Shown: positions 48,708-58,716, counted from the stretch's first letter. The stretch is DNA of 64,000 bases from Pokkaliibacter plantistimulans (GCF_003194385.1 NZ_LAPT01000027.1:1-64000), one strand, 5' to 3'. Notes: a model not told the origin generated them from the letters alone. A program made the numbers and translations.

Positions 48708-49610
48708 CTAACGTGGAGACTGCAGCTGCTGGCTGGGAAAGTTCGCCGCATTAAGGCGAGCCAGCAAGCCATCAGGCCCGGGCATGTGCAGTGCCCCTAC
48801 GACAACGAAAAAGGTACCACTGCTGCGCAGTAAGCGGATCAGTTTGTCTGCCATTTCCGCATTACGCTGACTGTTGAGCCGGTCCAGATAGGCTTTCAGG
48901 CGCGGGTCATCACCGGCTTCCTGTTCTGACTGGCGATAGACTGCAGGGCCATCCCCGCGGCGCCAGGCCTGATACAAGCAGGGCAGAAAGTCTTTGTCCT
49001 GTTCCATCTGATCCAGCGTACTAACCAGATTGGCCACCTGAATATTCATATCGGGGACAGCGATGGCCTGCAGCTGACTCTCAAGTGTTTCCAGCGCCAG
49101 GATCTGCCGGTTGCCGGCGCGACGCATAAAGTAGTGATCAATACCGGCCGTAGTGTCAAATCCCTGCCGCTCAGCATCTGCCAGTACCAGCTGTGTACCT
49201 GCACGCCAGGGCTGCCAGGGTTGCATGGCGTTGTAATCCAGCCCCAGTTGTTGAGCATGCTGACGTAACCGTTGCTGATCCCTGGCTGAGAGCAGGTCTG
49301 ACAGTCGCTGGCCGTTTTGCAGGTTACCGTAGTGATCGAACAGCTTCTGCTGGGCGGGCAGGGGGAGGTCGGTGGGATTGATTTCTACCACCAGATAGTC
49401 AGACAGCGAAAATGCCGCTTCCACCGCTTGTGGCAGGGGATAGCCCTGCGGCGGGAAGGCATGCAGGGAACCGAGCAGATACAGCGTGGCAGTCTGGGAA
49501 CGAATCTGCCAGGCAAAGACTGGCTGAGCGCTGGCCAGCTGGGGTACCAGCCAGAGACACAGGGCCAACAGCCAGCCTGATAGTGCGAGTGGTATTCGGT
49601 ATGGGCGCAT
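48708..49610 (-). CDS. TraB/GumN family protein
   Basis: The 300-residue protein begins with a signal peptide (about 1-28, ending ASA). The TraB/GumN domain has the first GxxH block GSLH at 47-50, a conserved Glu and the late VVGALHMPGPDGL block. This fold is related to Tiki-type metalloproteases, so a periplasmic metal-dependent peptidase is possible. The biological role is unknown. AAGGAGA lies before the ATG at 49610; the frame is open to 49712 but that part is not signal-like. Confidence 0.82.
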   Translation of the reverse strand: MRPYRIPLALSGWLLALCLWLVPQLASAQPVFAWQIRSQTATLYLLGSLHAFPPQGYPLPQAVEAAFSLSDYLVVEINPTDLPLPAQQKLFDHYGNLQNGQRLSDLLSARDQQRLRQHAQQLGLDYNAMQPWQPWRAGTQLVLADAERQGFDTTAGIDHYFMRRAGNRQILALETLESQLQAIAVPDMNIQVANLVSTLDQMEQDKDFLPCLYQAWRRGDGPAVYRQSEQEAGDDPRLKAYLDRLNSQRNAEMADKLIRLLRSSGTFFVVVGALHMPGPDGLLARLNAANFPSQQLQSPR

Positions 49611-49681
49611 AGTGCCGCGTTCTCCTTGAGGTGAGCTGCAGCTCAAGCAAATTGCCGGGGCCTGAAAATCGTTGCTATCGG

Positions 49682-50410
49682 TCAGTGGTGGGGCGTCCGG
49701 GCCAGACACCACAGTTGCAGTCGGGTGATCTGCTGGCTGCGCAACAGTGCAGCAATGGCGTTGGCGGTCGCCCCGGTCGTCATGACGTCATCAATTACGG
49801 CCACATGACGGTAACCGGGATTGCCGCGCAGCGCAAAGGCTGAGCGAAGATTGCGTCGCCGGGCCCGGGCACTCAGGCCTTGTTGTGTAGCAGTGGCTTG
49901 CGTGCGCTGCAGATAGTGGGTGTCGACCTTGATCTGCAAATGCCGGGATAGATACTGCGCGAGCCACAGGCTGTGATTGAAGCCGCGCTGCTGCAGACGC
50001 TGACGGTGCATGGGGACTGGCAGCAAGACCTCTGGAGGCTGTAGCCCTGCTTCCTGCCAGGCGCCTAGCATCAGGCTGGCCAGCAGCCGACCTGCACTGA
50101 AGTCAGCCTGATATTTCCAGCGGCTAATCAGGTACGGCAGTGGCGTTTCATAACGCCATGGACTCCAGACCCGGTTATACAGTGGCGCCTGTTTCAGACA
50201 CTGACCGCACAGCCCCGTCGCACTCTGTGCCTCCAGAGGCAAGGAACAGCCCAGACAGGCCGGCTGGTTGAAGGGCATGTCCTGCTGGCAGCCAGTGCAG
50301 AGCAAACCTGTCGGGGGGCGAGGATGACTCCTGCAAAGGACGCATGGGTAAAATAACTGGTTAAAAAAAGATCTGAAGTAAACCTTGTTATTTTTCATTG
50401 GTTGACTCAT
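49682..50410 (-). CDS. comF: ComF family phosphoribosyltransferase-like protein
   Basis: The 242-residue protein has Cys pairs (CVLC, CTGC, CLGC, CGQC) in the first 75 residues forming zinc sites. A phosphoribosyltransferase fold follows, with [14 protein letters not shown] as the PRPP loop. Relatives (ComFC, GntX) take part in DNA uptake; a role in natural competence is possible but not shown. Start codons at 50410 and 50398 are both possible. The BirA-like operator at 50378-50406 covers these first codons. It diverges from bioB. Confidence 0.88.
   Translation of the reverse strand: MSQPMKNNKVYFRSFFNQLFYPCVLCRSHPRPPTGLLCTGCQQDMPFNQPACLGCSLPLEAQSATGLCGQCLKQAPLYNRVWSPWRYETPLPYLISRWKYQADFSAGRLLASLMLGAWQEAGLQPPEVLLPVPMHRQRLQQRGFNHSLWLAQYLSRHLQIKVDTHYLQRTQATATQQGLSARARRRNLRSAFALRGNPGYRHVAVIDDVMTTGATANAIAALLRSQQITRLQLWCLARTPHH
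50378..50406 (+). promoter_or_regulatory. BirA operator for bioB
   Basis: GTAAACC (50378-50384), 15 bases, then GGTTGAC (50400-50406) fits the proteobacterial BirA palindrome TTGTAAACC-N14-16-GGTTTACAA (7 of 9 and 6 of 9 bases in the two arms). It overlaps the -35 of the bioB promoter, so bound biotinoyl-AMP/BirA would block it. It also covers the first comF codons. Confidence 0.72.
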
Positions 50411-50429
50411 TCCCTGAGCTGATTAAGAT
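50402..50429 (+). promoter_or_regulatory. Sigma-70 promoter for bioB
   Basis: TTGACT (50402-50407), 16 bases, then TAAGAT (50424-50429), about 95 bases before the bioB ATG. It is overlapped by the BirA-like site. An AAGTA-TGTT-TACTT inverted repeat lies further down the leader. Confidence 0.6.
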
Positions 50430-50523
50430 GGCGGTATTCCTGATACCCCTGCGGAATCGCTGCTGTGCTGACCAGACCTGCAGTGCAGGGGTAAGTATGT
50501 TTACTTTTGCGGAGCACTGCACG

Positions 50524-51600
50524 ATGTCAACCACTGTCATTCGCCATGATTGGACCGAGGGCGAAGTCCGCGCTCTGTTTGAGCAGCCTTTCAATGATTT
50601 GTTGTTTCAGGCTCAAACAGCCCATCGTCAGTACTTTGACCCCAATCAGGTGCAGGTCAGCACCCTGTTGTCGATCAAAACCGGTTCCTGCCCTGAAGAC
50701 TGCAAGTACTGCCCGCAAAGTGCGCATTACGACACCGGTCTGGAAAAGCAGAAACTGATGGAAGTGAAGAAGGTACTGGAGGAGGCCGCCAGAGCCAAGG
50801 ACAGCGGCGCCAGCCGTTTCTGCATGGGGGCTGCCTGGAAACATCCGACCCAGCGTGACATGCCTTACGTGCTGGAGATGGTGCGCGGTGTCAAAGCCAT
50901 GGGGCTGGAGGCCTGTATGACACTCGGCACGCTCAATCGCGATCAGGCCGGTGAGCTGGCGGAGGCCGGGCTGGATTACTACAACCACAACCTCGATACC
51001 TCGCCAGAGTTCTATGACAGCATCATCACTACCCGCTCTTATCAGGAGCGGCTGGATACCCTCAGTCATGTGCGCGACGCCGGTATGAAGGTCTGTTGTG
51101 GCGGCATCATGGGGATGGGGGAAAGCCTGCAGGATCGCATCGGCTTGCTGCGGGTACTGGCCAACATGCCTGATCATCCTGAAAGTGTGCCGATCAATAT
51201 GCTGGTCAAGGTGGCGGGTACGCCTCTGGCAGAAGTTGAAGACCTGGACCCCTTCGACTTTATCCGCACCATCGCGGTAGCTCGGATCCTGATGCCACGC
51301 TCACATGTGCGACTGTCGGCCGGGCGCGAAAAGATGAATGAGCAGGTGCAGGCGCTGTGTTTCATGGCGGGTGCCAATTCCATTTTCTATGGCGAAAAGC
51401 TGCTGACTACGCCTAACCCAGAGGCGCATGCAGACAAAGTGCTGTTCAGGAAACTGGGGATCACCCCTGAAAGCCGTGAAGGGTTATCTGATGAGGCGCA
51501 CGAACAGGCATTGTTGCAGCAGGTACGTCAGCAACAACAGGCCAGCCTCTACCATGACGCCGGTGCTCCTCAGGCGCAGGCCGCAGCTGCCCTGCAGTAA
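50524..51600 (+). CDS. bioB: Biotin synthase BioB
   Basis: BioB is the radical-SAM enzyme that inserts sulfur into dethiobiotin. The 358-residue protein has C56, C60 and C63 (SCPEDCKYC) for the SAM cluster. It also has [10 protein letters not shown] and [13 protein letters not shown], with Cys and Arg residues for the second cluster. ATG 50524 has GGAG eight bases before; the frame opens at 50398 across the promoter, which is not coding. It is first in bioB-bioF-bioH-bioC-bioD. Confidence 0.97.
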   Translation: MSTTVIRHDWTEGEVRALFEQPFNDLLFQAQTAHRQYFDPNQVQVSTLLSIKTGSCPEDCKYCPQSAHYDTGLEKQKLMEVKKVLEEAARAKDSGASRFCMGAAWKHPTQRDMPYVLEMVRGVKAMGLEACMTLGTLNRDQAGELAEAGLDYYNHNLDTSPEFYDSIITTRSYQERLDTLSHVRDAGMKVCCGGIMGMGESLQDRIGLLRVLANMPDHPESVPINMLVKVAGTPLAEVEDLDPFDFIRTIAVARILMPRSHVRLSAGREKMNEQVQALCFMAGANSIFYGEKLLTTPNPEAHADKVLFRKLGITPESREGLSDEAHEQALLQQVRQQQQASLYHDAGAPQAQAAAALQ

Positions 51601-51602
51601 TC

Positions 51603-52781
51603 ATGATGGATGCATTCAATCTGCAGGCTCGCCTGAAGGAGCGTCAGCAGCAACATCTCTATCGTCAGCGCAGGACTCTGGAAGGTGCGCAGCAACCAGA
51701 AGTAGTGCTGGATGGTCAGCGCTATCTGGCGTTCTGCAGCAATGACTATCTGGGTCTGGCTAATGATCCAAGGTTGAAGCAAAGCGCCATCGAGGCGGTG
51801 CGGCGTTACGGTGTTGGTAGCGGCGCTTCCCATCTGGTCAGCGGTCATAGTGCCGAGCATCATGCGCTGGAAGAAGAGCTGGCGGCATTCACCGGACGAC
51901 AGCGAGCCCTGCTGTTTTCTACCGGCTACATGGCCAATCTGGGGGCTATCAGTGCGCTGCTGGATGATCAGTCGGCCGTGTTTGAAGATCGCCTGAATCA
52001 TGCCTCCCTGCTGGACGCTGGCCTGAACAGTGGCGCGCGCTTTCAGCGCTACCTGCACAATGACGTCGACAATCTGGCCAGTCGTCTGGGCAAGGCGACG
52101 CAGTCGCACAAGCTGGTGGTGACAGATGGTGTCTTCAGTATGGATGGTGATGTCGCGCCATTGAATGAGCTGGCGCAGCTATGCCACGACCAGCAAGCCT
52201 GGTTGATGGTGGATGATGCCCATGGTTTTGGGGTGCTGGGAGAGCGCGGTGCTGGGCTGGTTGAGGCCTGTGAGCTTGATCAGCAGCAGGTGCCTGTACT
52301 GATGGCAACCCTGGGTAAGGCATTGGGCTGTGCCGGTGCTTTTATCGCGGGTAGCGAGACCTTGATTGAGGCGCTGATTCAGTTTGCCCGCTCCTATATC
52401 TACACCACAGCAATGCCACCCGCAGTAGCGGCAGCAGGACGTCAGGCACTGAGTATTGTGCAGCAGGAGCCTGAGCGAAGACTGCATTTGCAGCACCTGA
52501 TCAGACGCTTTCGTCATGAGGCTGAAGTCATGGGGCTGACACTGATGTCCTCACAGACCGCCATTCAGCCTGTGCTGGTAGGCTCTGCGGCACGGGCGAT
52601 GGCGCTCTCTGCAAGCCTGCTGCAACAGGGCATCTGGGTCACGGCAATCCGCCCACCTACGGTGCCTGCTGGCATGTCTCGGCTGCGTATCACACTGACG
52701 GCAGCACATACCGATCAGCAACTGGATCGTCTGCTGCATGCCTTGGAGCGCAGCTGGCGAGAGGTGAGCGATCATGACTGA
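51603..52781 (+). CDS. bioF: 8-amino-7-oxononanoate synthase BioF
   Basis: BioF joins pimeloyl-thioester and alanine to form KAPA with PLP. The 392-residue protein has [43 protein letters not shown] and the PLP-lysine region [16 protein letters not shown]. It starts two bases after bioB and overlaps bioH by eight bases. Confidence 0.97.
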   Translation: MMDAFNLQARLKERQQQHLYRQRRTLEGAQQPEVVLDGQRYLAFCSNDYLGLANDPRLKQSAIEAVRRYGVGSGASHLVSGHSAEHHALEEELAAFTGRQRALLFSTGYMANLGAISALLDDQSAVFEDRLNHASLLDAGLNSGARFQRYLHNDVDNLASRLGKATQSHKLVVTDGVFSMDGDVAPLNELAQLCHDQQAWLMVDDAHGFGVLGERGAGLVEACELDQQQVPVLMATLGKALGCAGAFIAGSETLIEALIQFARSYIYTTAMPPAVAAAGRQALSIVQQEPERRLHLQHLIRRFRHEAEVMGLTLMSSQTAIQPVLVGSAARAMALSASLLQQGIWVTAIRPPTVPAGMSRLRITLTAAHTDQQLDRLLHALERSWREVSDHD

Positions 52782-53472
52782 GTGGGTGCTGATCAATGGC
52801 TGGGCGATGCCTGACCACCTCTGGCACAGTGTAGTAGAGCGGCTATCACCGCAGGGTACCGTGCACATTCTCTCTCCTGACCGTCATGCAGGTACGTTGG
52901 CAGAGGCGGCCAGCAGCATACTGGCTCAGGCACCTGAAAGGGCAAACTGGCTGGGCTGGTCACTGGGTGGTCGGCTGCTGATGGAGGCAGCTGTGCAGGC
53001 GCCTGAACGTATTGCTCTGGCTGTCACGCTGGCAGCCAGCCCCAGCTTTGTGGCCACAGCGAATGCACCGGGCATGTCGCCTGATGTGTTTGATCAGTTC
53101 ATTGATGCCATGGAGCAGCAGCCTCTACCGACGCTTCGGCGCTTTGCCGGTATGGTGGCTCAGTCTCATCCACTAGGAAGAACCTTGCTGGCCATGTTAC
53201 GTGACTATCATCTTGGGCTGAGCAGCGAGGAGCTCATCAGTCTGTCTCGGCAGCTACAGTGGCTGGCAGATGACTGCTGCCAACACTGGGCGGAGGTTAG
53301 GGTGCCGCAGCGCCACTATCTGGGGGCGTGCGATGGTCTGGTACCTTCGCAGATTGCCGAAGTGCTTAACGGTGCGATGGCGGTAGTGGATGTGTTGCCT
53401 GATCAGGGGCACCTGCTGCACTGGCCTGATACCGCATGGCTGGACTTATCTGGAAAGAGTGCGCATGCATAA
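52774..53472 (+). CDS. bioH: Pimeloyl-ACP methyl ester carboxylesterase BioH
   Basis: BioH hydrolyses the methyl ester of pimeloyl-ACP to end pimelate assembly. The 232-residue alpha/beta hydrolase has the nucleophile Ser63 in GWSLGG, an Asp in ACDGLVP and a His in DQGHLLHWP. In E. coli bioH lies apart from the bio operon; here it sits inside it and overlaps both bioF and bioC, as in pseudomonads. Confidence 0.93.
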   Translation: MTEWVLINGWAMPDHLWHSVVERLSPQGTVHILSPDRHAGTLAEAASSILAQAPERANWLGWSLGGRLLMEAAVQAPERIALAVTLAASPSFVATANAPGMSPDVFDQFIDAMEQQPLPTLRRFAGMVAQSHPLGRTLLAMLRDYHLGLSSEELISLSRQLQWLADDCCQHWAEVRVPQRHYLGACDGLVPSQIAEVLNGAMAVVDVLPDQGHLLHWPDTAWLDLSGKSAHA

Positions 53473-54238
53473 GCAGAACATTGCCCGTGAATTCAGCCGT
53501 GCCGCTGCCGGCTATGATCAGGCAGCTGTTCTGCAGCGGGAGATCGCAGGACGTTTGCTGGCGGGCTCGCCTCATTTGTCGGGCCGGGTGGTTGATATGG
53601 GCTGCGGTACCGGGTACGTCAGCCGCCATTTACCGGATGGGCTGCAGGTGCTGGCACTGGATATTGCCCAGGGAATGTTACAGCAGGCGCGTCATCTGGC
53701 ATCTGCTGACGCCTATGTGAATGCGGATGCAGAAGCGCTGCCGCTGCAGGAGGGCTGTGCTGATGCGGTGGTTTCCAGCCTGGCAGTGCAGTGGTGTCAT
53801 CATCCCGCAAGGATGTTTGCCGAGGTGTGGCGCGTACTGAGGCCGGGAGGCTGGCTGTGCCTGACCACGTTGGGGCCCCGTACCTTGTGGGAATTGCGAG
53901 CTGCCTGGGCAGCTGTCGATCAGGAGGAACACGTCAATCGCTTCGCCAGTTTAGCTTGCTGGCAGCAGGCTGCTGGTCATGGCTGGGTAAATCAACACTG
54001 GCAGGCCCGTGACAGCGTGGCCTTGTACGACAGTGCCAGACAGGTCATGCGTGATCTGAAACAGCTGGGCGCCAGCCACACTGATGCGGCAGAGGTACAT
54101 CGTGGCCGAGCGCTAGCGGGGCGCCAGCGGCTGCAGGCGCTGGAGCATGCCTATGAACAGGTGTGTTCCGGTGAGGCTCTGACTGTGACCTATGATGTGT
54201 TCTATGCGTATCTGCAGAAGCCCTGTAATCCTCTGTAG
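53465..54238 (+). CDS. bioC: Malonyl-ACP O-methyltransferase BioC
   Basis: BioC methylates malonyl-ACP so that it can enter fatty-acid elongation as a disguised pimelate precursor. The 257-residue protein has the SAM-binding motif VDMGCGTG, the usual opening IAREFSRAAAGYDQAAVLQ and VWRVLRPGGWL. GGAAAG lies seven bases before ATG 53465. An upstream start at 53390 is inside bioH in another frame. It overlaps bioH by eight bases. Confidence 0.95.
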   Translation: MHKQNIAREFSRAAAGYDQAAVLQREIAGRLLAGSPHLSGRVVDMGCGTGYVSRHLPDGLQVLALDIAQGMLQQARHLASADAYVNADAEALPLQEGCADAVVSSLAVQWCHHPARMFAEVWRVLRPGGWLCLTTLGPRTLWELRAAWAAVDQEEHVNRFASLACWQQAAGHGWVNQHWQARDSVALYDSARQVMRDLKQLGASHTDAAEVHRGRALAGRQRLQALEHAYEQVCSGEALTVTYDVFYAYLQKPCNPL

Positions 54239-54280
54239 TGCATTTCTGACTGGTTTTTATTACGACAACCGGGTGAGTTC

Positions 54281-54976
54281 ATGTCGATTTTTTTTGTTAC
54301 CGGTACCGACACCGATTCGGGCAAGACGCTGGTGTCCTCTGCGTTGCTCTGGCGAGCGCGTCAGATGGGGCTGACAACCCTGGGTATCAAACCCATTGCC
54401 TCTGGCTGCGAACAACAGGATGGTGGCTGGCGCAATCGTGATGCGCTGAGCCTTCAGCAGCAAAGCTGGCCGCAACTGGACTACGCGCTGCATAACCCAC
54501 TGCGTTTCCCCGAGGCCATTGCGCCTCATATCGCGGCTGAACTGCATGGGCAGCATCTGAGTGTGACGTCGGTGGAGCAGGCGTTGCAGCCCGTGCTGGC
54601 ACAAAAGGCACAGTTCACTCTGATTGAAGGTGCGGGTGGCTGGTATCTGCCATTGAACAATCAGGGGCAGATGCTGTCGGACTGGGTGGCGCAGCATGCC
54701 TGGCCTGTTGTGCTGGTCATCGGGTTGCGTCTCGGCTGTCTGAATCATGCCAGTCTGACCGTCAGCGCGATCCGCCAGGCAGGTCTGTCGCTGGCTGGGT
54801 GGGTGGTAAACCATGTAGATCCTGATATGCCTTATCAGCGGGAAAATATTGCAACTCTTCAGGCAACAATGCCTGCGCCGTGCCTGGGCAGAATCCCATG
54901 GCTGGAGCAGGCCAGTGCAGAAAACGCGGCACCCTTCCTTAATCTGCAATCTTTACATTTAGTTGATGTTGGCTAA
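54281..54976 (+). CDS. bioD: Dethiobiotin synthetase BioD
   Basis: BioD closes the ureido ring of dethiobiotin using CO2 and ATP. The 231-residue protein has the modified P-loop GTDTDSGKT, the conserved Lys of GIKPIASG and EGAGGWYLPLN. It ends the bio set. The promoter of the next small gene overlaps its last codons. Confidence 0.95.
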   Translation: MSIFFVTGTDTDSGKTLVSSALLWRARQMGLTTLGIKPIASGCEQQDGGWRNRDALSLQQQSWPQLDYALHNPLRFPEAIAPHIAAELHGQHLSVTSVEQALQPVLAQKAQFTLIEGAGGWYLPLNNQGQMLSDWVAQHAWPVVLVIGLRLGCLNHASLTVSAIRQAGLSLAGWVVNHVDPDMPYQRENIATLQATMPAPCLGRIPWLEQASAENAAPFLNLQSLHLVDVG

Positions 54977-54979
54977 AAT
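54952..54979 (+). promoter_or_regulatory. Sigma-70 promoter for the small gene after bioD
   Basis: TTTACA (54952-54957), 16 bases, then TAAAAT (54974-54979). It overlaps the end of bioD and would start transcription about 20 bases before the ATG at 55006. Confidence 0.6.
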
Positions 54980-55005
54980 TTGCTCAGAATATGAGGTGAT
55001 ATTCA

Positions 55006-55278
55006 ATGCAGATTCAGGGCAGTACTTTCACCTATGGGCAACTGGGTATCCAGCGAGGTCTGGCACAGCTGGATCAGGCGGGGGCACAGATTGCACAAGG
55101 TTCGGTCAGTGATAGTTCCGCTAGCTCGGACAACGGCCTCAGCAACGATCAGGGTTCTGCTTCGGTTGAGGATGGTTTGCTGAGCTTGCCTGAAGCAAAA
55201 GTTTTGGTTCAGGCTGGTGCCAAGGTATTGGAAGCGCAAAATTCAACCTTAGGAACATTGCTGGATATTAAGGTTTAA
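55006..55278 (+). CDS. Small conserved-type protein after bioD
   Basis: This is a 90-residue protein with no signal peptide or membrane helix. The N-terminus MQIQGSTFTYGQLGIQRGL is amphipathic. The middle is rich in Ser, Asp and Gln and the C-terminus (LPEAKVLVQAGAKVLEAQN) is helical. GAGGTGA precedes the ATG and a good promoter lies upstream. Pseudomonas has a small hypothetical gene after bioD, and this may be its homologue. It is 18 bases from the SprA-like gene and probably co-transcribed. The function is unknown. Confidence 0.7.
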   Translation: MQIQGSTFTYGQLGIQRGLAQLDQAGAQIAQGSVSDSSASSDNGLSNDQGSASVEDGLLSLPEAKVLVQAGAKVLEAQNSTLGTLLDIKV

Positions 55279-55296
55279 CTCGCTACGAGGTCATCC

Positions 55297-56268
55297 GTGC
55301 TGATTTCAAGCCTGGGGCTGACCTATCAACCCACTACCGCTTCAACGCCGCCTGCTCCTCAGGCAGCAGCTAATCTTACTGAGCTGACAGTCGCTCAGCA
55401 GGTAACTGCGCCCCCGTTAAATAATGGCTCGCAGAATCAGCAACAATCTTCCGGACAGGGTTCCGGCTTATTGCAGGACAGGGAAGGGGAGCTACGCGCA
55501 AAAGAGCGTATCGCCACCAATGCCGCTAAAACATCTGGCAATACATCAACCGTTGGTGAGCAATTATCAACGGCAGATCAGCAGCAGGTGGATGAGCTGC
55601 AGTCGCGTGATCAGCAGGTTAAAGAGCATGAGCGGGCTCACTCCGATGCGGCAGGTCAGTACGGAGGCTCGCCTCAGTATGATTACACCCGGGGACCAGA
55701 CGGGCGCTTGTATGCCACAGACGGTGAGGTATCGGTAGACACCTCACCTGTGCCGAACAACCCCCAGGAAACCATCGAAAAGGCACAGGCCATTATCAAG
55801 GCGGCCCGTGCTCCCGTTGATCCTTCTGCGCAGGATGACAAGATTGCACTTGAGGCTCAGCGTATGCTGGCTGAAGCTCAGGCTGAGCTGGCCAGAGACA
55901 GGGCCAAGGAGAATCAGCAGGCCCAGCAACAAGCGCAGCAGCAACTGCAGGATGATACGTCCACTCAGGCACGTGCATTGGAGCAGATACAGGAGCGCAT
56001 TGAGCCACTGGCGAGTCAGGTTGTGCAAGGAGGCGATGATACTTCATCTTTAGCTGGGCGGGGAGCTGGTGAAGCACAGGCTACCCAGAGCGACACTGCT
56101 CAATCCTCTGTTGCTAATAGTGAAACGGTACCCATTCCCCCAACGCCTGTGGATGATCAGCTAGCCAAAGTCCAGCAGCAGCTTCGGGAGATCAATCGGC
56201 GTCTCGTCGAACTCGGTGTTTATTCCCGGCTCTACCCCTCAGGCGGTTTTGTGAACACTCAGGCCTGA
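55297..56268 (+). CDS. SprA-related putative metalloprotease
   Basis: The 323-residue protein has a Ser/Gln-rich N-terminal half, then the block with zinc motif HERAH (111-115, HExxH) and QYDYTRGPDGRLYATDGEVS. A coiled region (about 185-235, Gln/Ala-rich) follows. This is the SprA-related family (also called putative metalloprotease catalytic domain). No signal peptide or membrane helix is seen. The start is GTG, with GAGG six bases ahead. The substrate and role are unknown. Confidence 0.8.
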   Translation: MLISSLGLTYQPTTASTPPAPQAAANLTELTVAQQVTAPPLNNGSQNQQQSSGQGSGLLQDREGELRAKERIATNAAKTSGNTSTVGEQLSTADQQQVDELQSRDQQVKEHERAHSDAAGQYGGSPQYDYTRGPDGRLYATDGEVSVDTSPVPNNPQETIEKAQAIIKAARAPVDPSAQDDKIALEAQRMLAEAQAELARDRAKENQQAQQQAQQQLQDDTSTQARALEQIQERIEPLASQVVQGGDDTSSLAGRGAGEAQATQSDTAQSSVANSETVPIPPTPVDDQLAKVQQQLREINRRLVELGVYSRLYPSGGFVNTQA

Positions 56269-56296
56269 GTCCGCTTGCCTCTCCCTTTTCTGGTTA

Positions 56297-57067
56297 TTAG
56301 TTATCTGCATGCAGAAATCGATTCACTATTCGTAAAAAGAGTTCCGGCTTCTCTGCATGAGGCCAGTGGCCTGCATCCTGTATTACTTTGTAACCCGCCT
56401 GTGGGAATAACTGCACAACGGCATCTCTATACTCGGCTGTAATATAGGCTGAGCGTTCTCCTTTGATAAATAATGTGGGGCCCTGATAGGGACTGCCTGA
56501 CGGCGCTTGGCTAATCTGGTCGTAGTCCTCACGGAGAGTGGTCAGGTTGAAACGCCAGGCAAATTGCCCTGACTCATTACGGTAGAGATTTTTCAGCAGA
56601 AACAAGCGCACACTGCCGTCTTCTATATACGGCTGTAGCTGCTGGTCAGCTTGAGAGCGGCTTGTCAGCTGTGTCAGATCAAGTTGTTCAAGGCCCCGAA
56701 AAACATCGTCATGATGTCGGGGATAGTGCACAGGGGCTATGTCGACCACGATCAGGCGTTCAATCAATGAAGGTGCTTGCAGGGCAAGCTGCATCGCTAC
56801 CTTGCCACCCATTGAATGCCCCATCAGCAGAACTCGGGATAGCTTAAGCTGGCTGAGAAGGTCGATAACATCCTGACACATGGCAGGATAACTATGCGGT
56901 TTTGCATGTTCTGAGCGACCATGGTTGCGCAAGTCGACACTGATAACGTCAAAGTGCTCTGCCAGCTGGCGGGTGACGCTGCCCCAGTTATCTAACGAGC
57001 CGAACAGGCCGTGCAGAATAAGCAGCGTAGGACCAGTGCCGATACGCTGAAAGTTCAGTGACAACAT
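56297..57067 (-). CDS. Alpha/beta hydrolase, YbfF-like esterase
   Basis: The 256-residue protein has the oxyanion loop HGLFGSLDNWG, the nucleophile motif GHSMGG and the catalytic His in DAGHWPHAEKP. It fits the YbfF group of acyl-CoA/ester hydrolases. The substrate is unknown. It faces the SprA-like gene and diverges from the cytochrome b561 gene. Confidence 0.85.
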   Translation of the reverse strand: MLSLNFQRIGTGPTLLILHGLFGSLDNWGSVTRQLAEHFDVISVDLRNHGRSEHAKPHSYPAMCQDVIDLLSQLKLSRVLLMGHSMGGKVAMQLALQAPSLIERLIVVDIAPVHYPRHHDDVFRGLEQLDLTQLTSRSQADQQLQPYIEDGSVRLFLLKNLYRNESGQFAWRFNLTTLREDYDQISQAPSGSPYQGPTLFIKGERSAYITAEYRDAVVQLFPQAGYKVIQDAGHWPHAEKPELFLRIVNRFLHADN

Positions 57068-57169
57068 GGAGCCTCCTTGTAGTGTGACTGGGCAGTATAG
57101 CAGGGAGACGATATGCAGTTAGCCGGTATCCGCTTTGGAAGCATGAAAGGACGATGAGGGAGGTTGAAA

Positions 57170-57829
57170 GTGCACAAGGTCAAGGTCTGGGATGGTTCTA
57201 CCCGAGTTTTTCACTGGGGGTTGGTGGGGCTGATAGCAGGGTTGTGGATCAGCGCTGAGCTCGGTTACATGGACTGGCACACCCGTTTTGGCTATGCCGT
57301 TATGGTGCTGCTGCTTTTTCGCTGGGGCTGGGGATTCTGTGGGAGCTTCTACTCTCGCTTCTCTGAATTTGTAAAAAAGCCTGGTCAAGTGGCGTCCTAT
57401 CTGCAGTCTCGTCAGCGTTCAGGCCCGGTGCCCAGTCTGGGACATAACCCTTTGGGTGGTTGGATGGTGGTAGCACTGCTGTTGACGTTAAGTCTGCAAG
57501 TCACATCAGGGCTGCTGGCCAATGACGATATCTTTACTACAGGGGCATTGGCTTTTCTCGTCAGCAAGGAGGCGAGTGATGTTCTGACCACTCTGCACAA
57601 AGGCCTGTTTAATGTATTGCTCGGGCTTTTTGCCTTGCATGTGCTGGCGGTTATTGTGCATGAAATGAAAGGTGAAAAGCTGGTTCGAGCAATGATTAGA
57701 GGCTGGAAACTCAGCGATGAACATATTGCGGTGCCTGCTGCTGGCAGGGGGCGGGTATTGTTGGTATGGGGGCTTTCCCTAATGATGGTTTTGTTGATGC
57801 TCAAATGGGCGCCCGTAGCGGATTTCTGA
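57170..57829 (+). CDS. Cytochrome b561 family membrane protein
   Basis: The 219-residue protein has four membrane helices and His residues typical of di-heme b-type cytochromes: H15 in TRVFHWGL, MDWHTRFGY, LHKGLFN and LHVLAVIVHE. Such proteins pass electrons across the inner membrane, often from or to quinone. The partner is not visible here. AGGGAGG (57157-57163) supports GTG at 57170; the TTG at 57164 overlaps the spacer. Confidence 0.85.
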   Translation: MHKVKVWDGSTRVFHWGLVGLIAGLWISAELGYMDWHTRFGYAVMVLLLFRWGWGFCGSFYSRFSEFVKKPGQVASYLQSRQRSGPVPSLGHNPLGGWMVVALLLTLSLQVTSGLLANDDIFTTGALAFLVSKEASDVLTTLHKGLFNVLLGLFALHVLAVIVHEMKGEKLVRAMIRGWKLSDEHIAVPAAGRGRVLLVWGLSLMMVLLMLKWAPVADF

Positions 57830-57941
57830 AGGCATTGGTTGCGTATGTGCCTATACTGGGCCGCCAACTGTATCTAAATGTGGCTATAATCTGTTCCGAG
57901 GCGCCAGATTGGAAGAGCGCCGGAGCTTGTGAGGAGACTGC

Positions 57942-58607
57942 ATGACTAAGCCTGTTCAGGCCGCACCGGTAAAAATGGGGCGCATTCGACTGAAGCGCAG
58001 GGCTGCCATTCTGGCAGCTGCAGAGCAGGAGTTTGCCTGTAACGGTTTCAAGGGGACCAGTACTAGCGCTATCGCTGAGCGGGCTGGGCTGGCAAAAGCT
58101 CAGGTGCACTACTATTTCGGCAGCAAGGAAGATCTCTATCAAGAGGTGCTGGCAACGATTATGAACCAGTGGAACCTCACCCTTGAAGACATTACTGCCG
58201 ATGATGAACCTGCAGAAGTGTTGTCGCGTTATGTGCGTGCCAAGATGCACTTTTCCCGCGAGCGCCCAGAGCTGTCGAAAATTTTTGCCTCAGAGGTATT
58301 GCGTGGCGCGCCCATTCTTCAGACCTATCTCGGCAAACAGCAGTACGAGTGGGTGCAGTCACGTGCTGCAGTTATTCGTGCTTGGGTAGAGCAGGGGAAA
58401 ATGCGCAGGATTGATCCTGTGCAACTCATCATCTACCTCTGGGCTTTGACCCAGCACTATGCTGATTTCAATACTCAGGTGCTGGCTGTGATGGGCAAGG
58501 ATTGTCTGACAGATGAAGAGTATGGGGAACTGACCGATCAGCTGATTGATATGGTGCTGGTCGGGTGTGGTATCGCGACCAGAGATACTTCGACCCATGT
58601 CAGGTAA
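57942..58607 (+). CDS. TetR family regulator (RutR/YcdC-like)
   Basis: The 221-residue protein has an N-terminal helix-turn-helix (about 15-65) with GTSTSAIAERAGLAKAQVHYYF and a YcdC-like ligand domain. The ligand and targets are unknown. GAGGAG precedes the ATG. A hairpin GGCGC/GCGCC lies in the leader (57900-57921), and a TATAAT at 57885-57890 may be its -10. A terminator follows the gene. Confidence 0.85.
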   Translation: MTKPVQAAPVKMGRIRLKRRAAILAAAEQEFACNGFKGTSTSAIAERAGLAKAQVHYYFGSKEDLYQEVLATIMNQWNLTLEDITADDEPAEVLSRYVRAKMHFSRERPELSKIFASEVLRGAPILQTYLGKQQYEWVQSRAAVIRAWVEQGKMRRIDPVQLIIYLWALTQHYADFNTQVLAVMGKDCLTDEEYGELTDQLIDMVLVGCGIATRDTSTHVR

Positions 58608-58716
58608 TCGCTCGCCACGAAGCGGTATTGCTCTACACTAAAAAAGTCAGCAAATATGCTGGATGATATTTGACCATCTGCGGTGTTTGCGTGATAATGC
58701 TGCCCCTGTACAAAAT

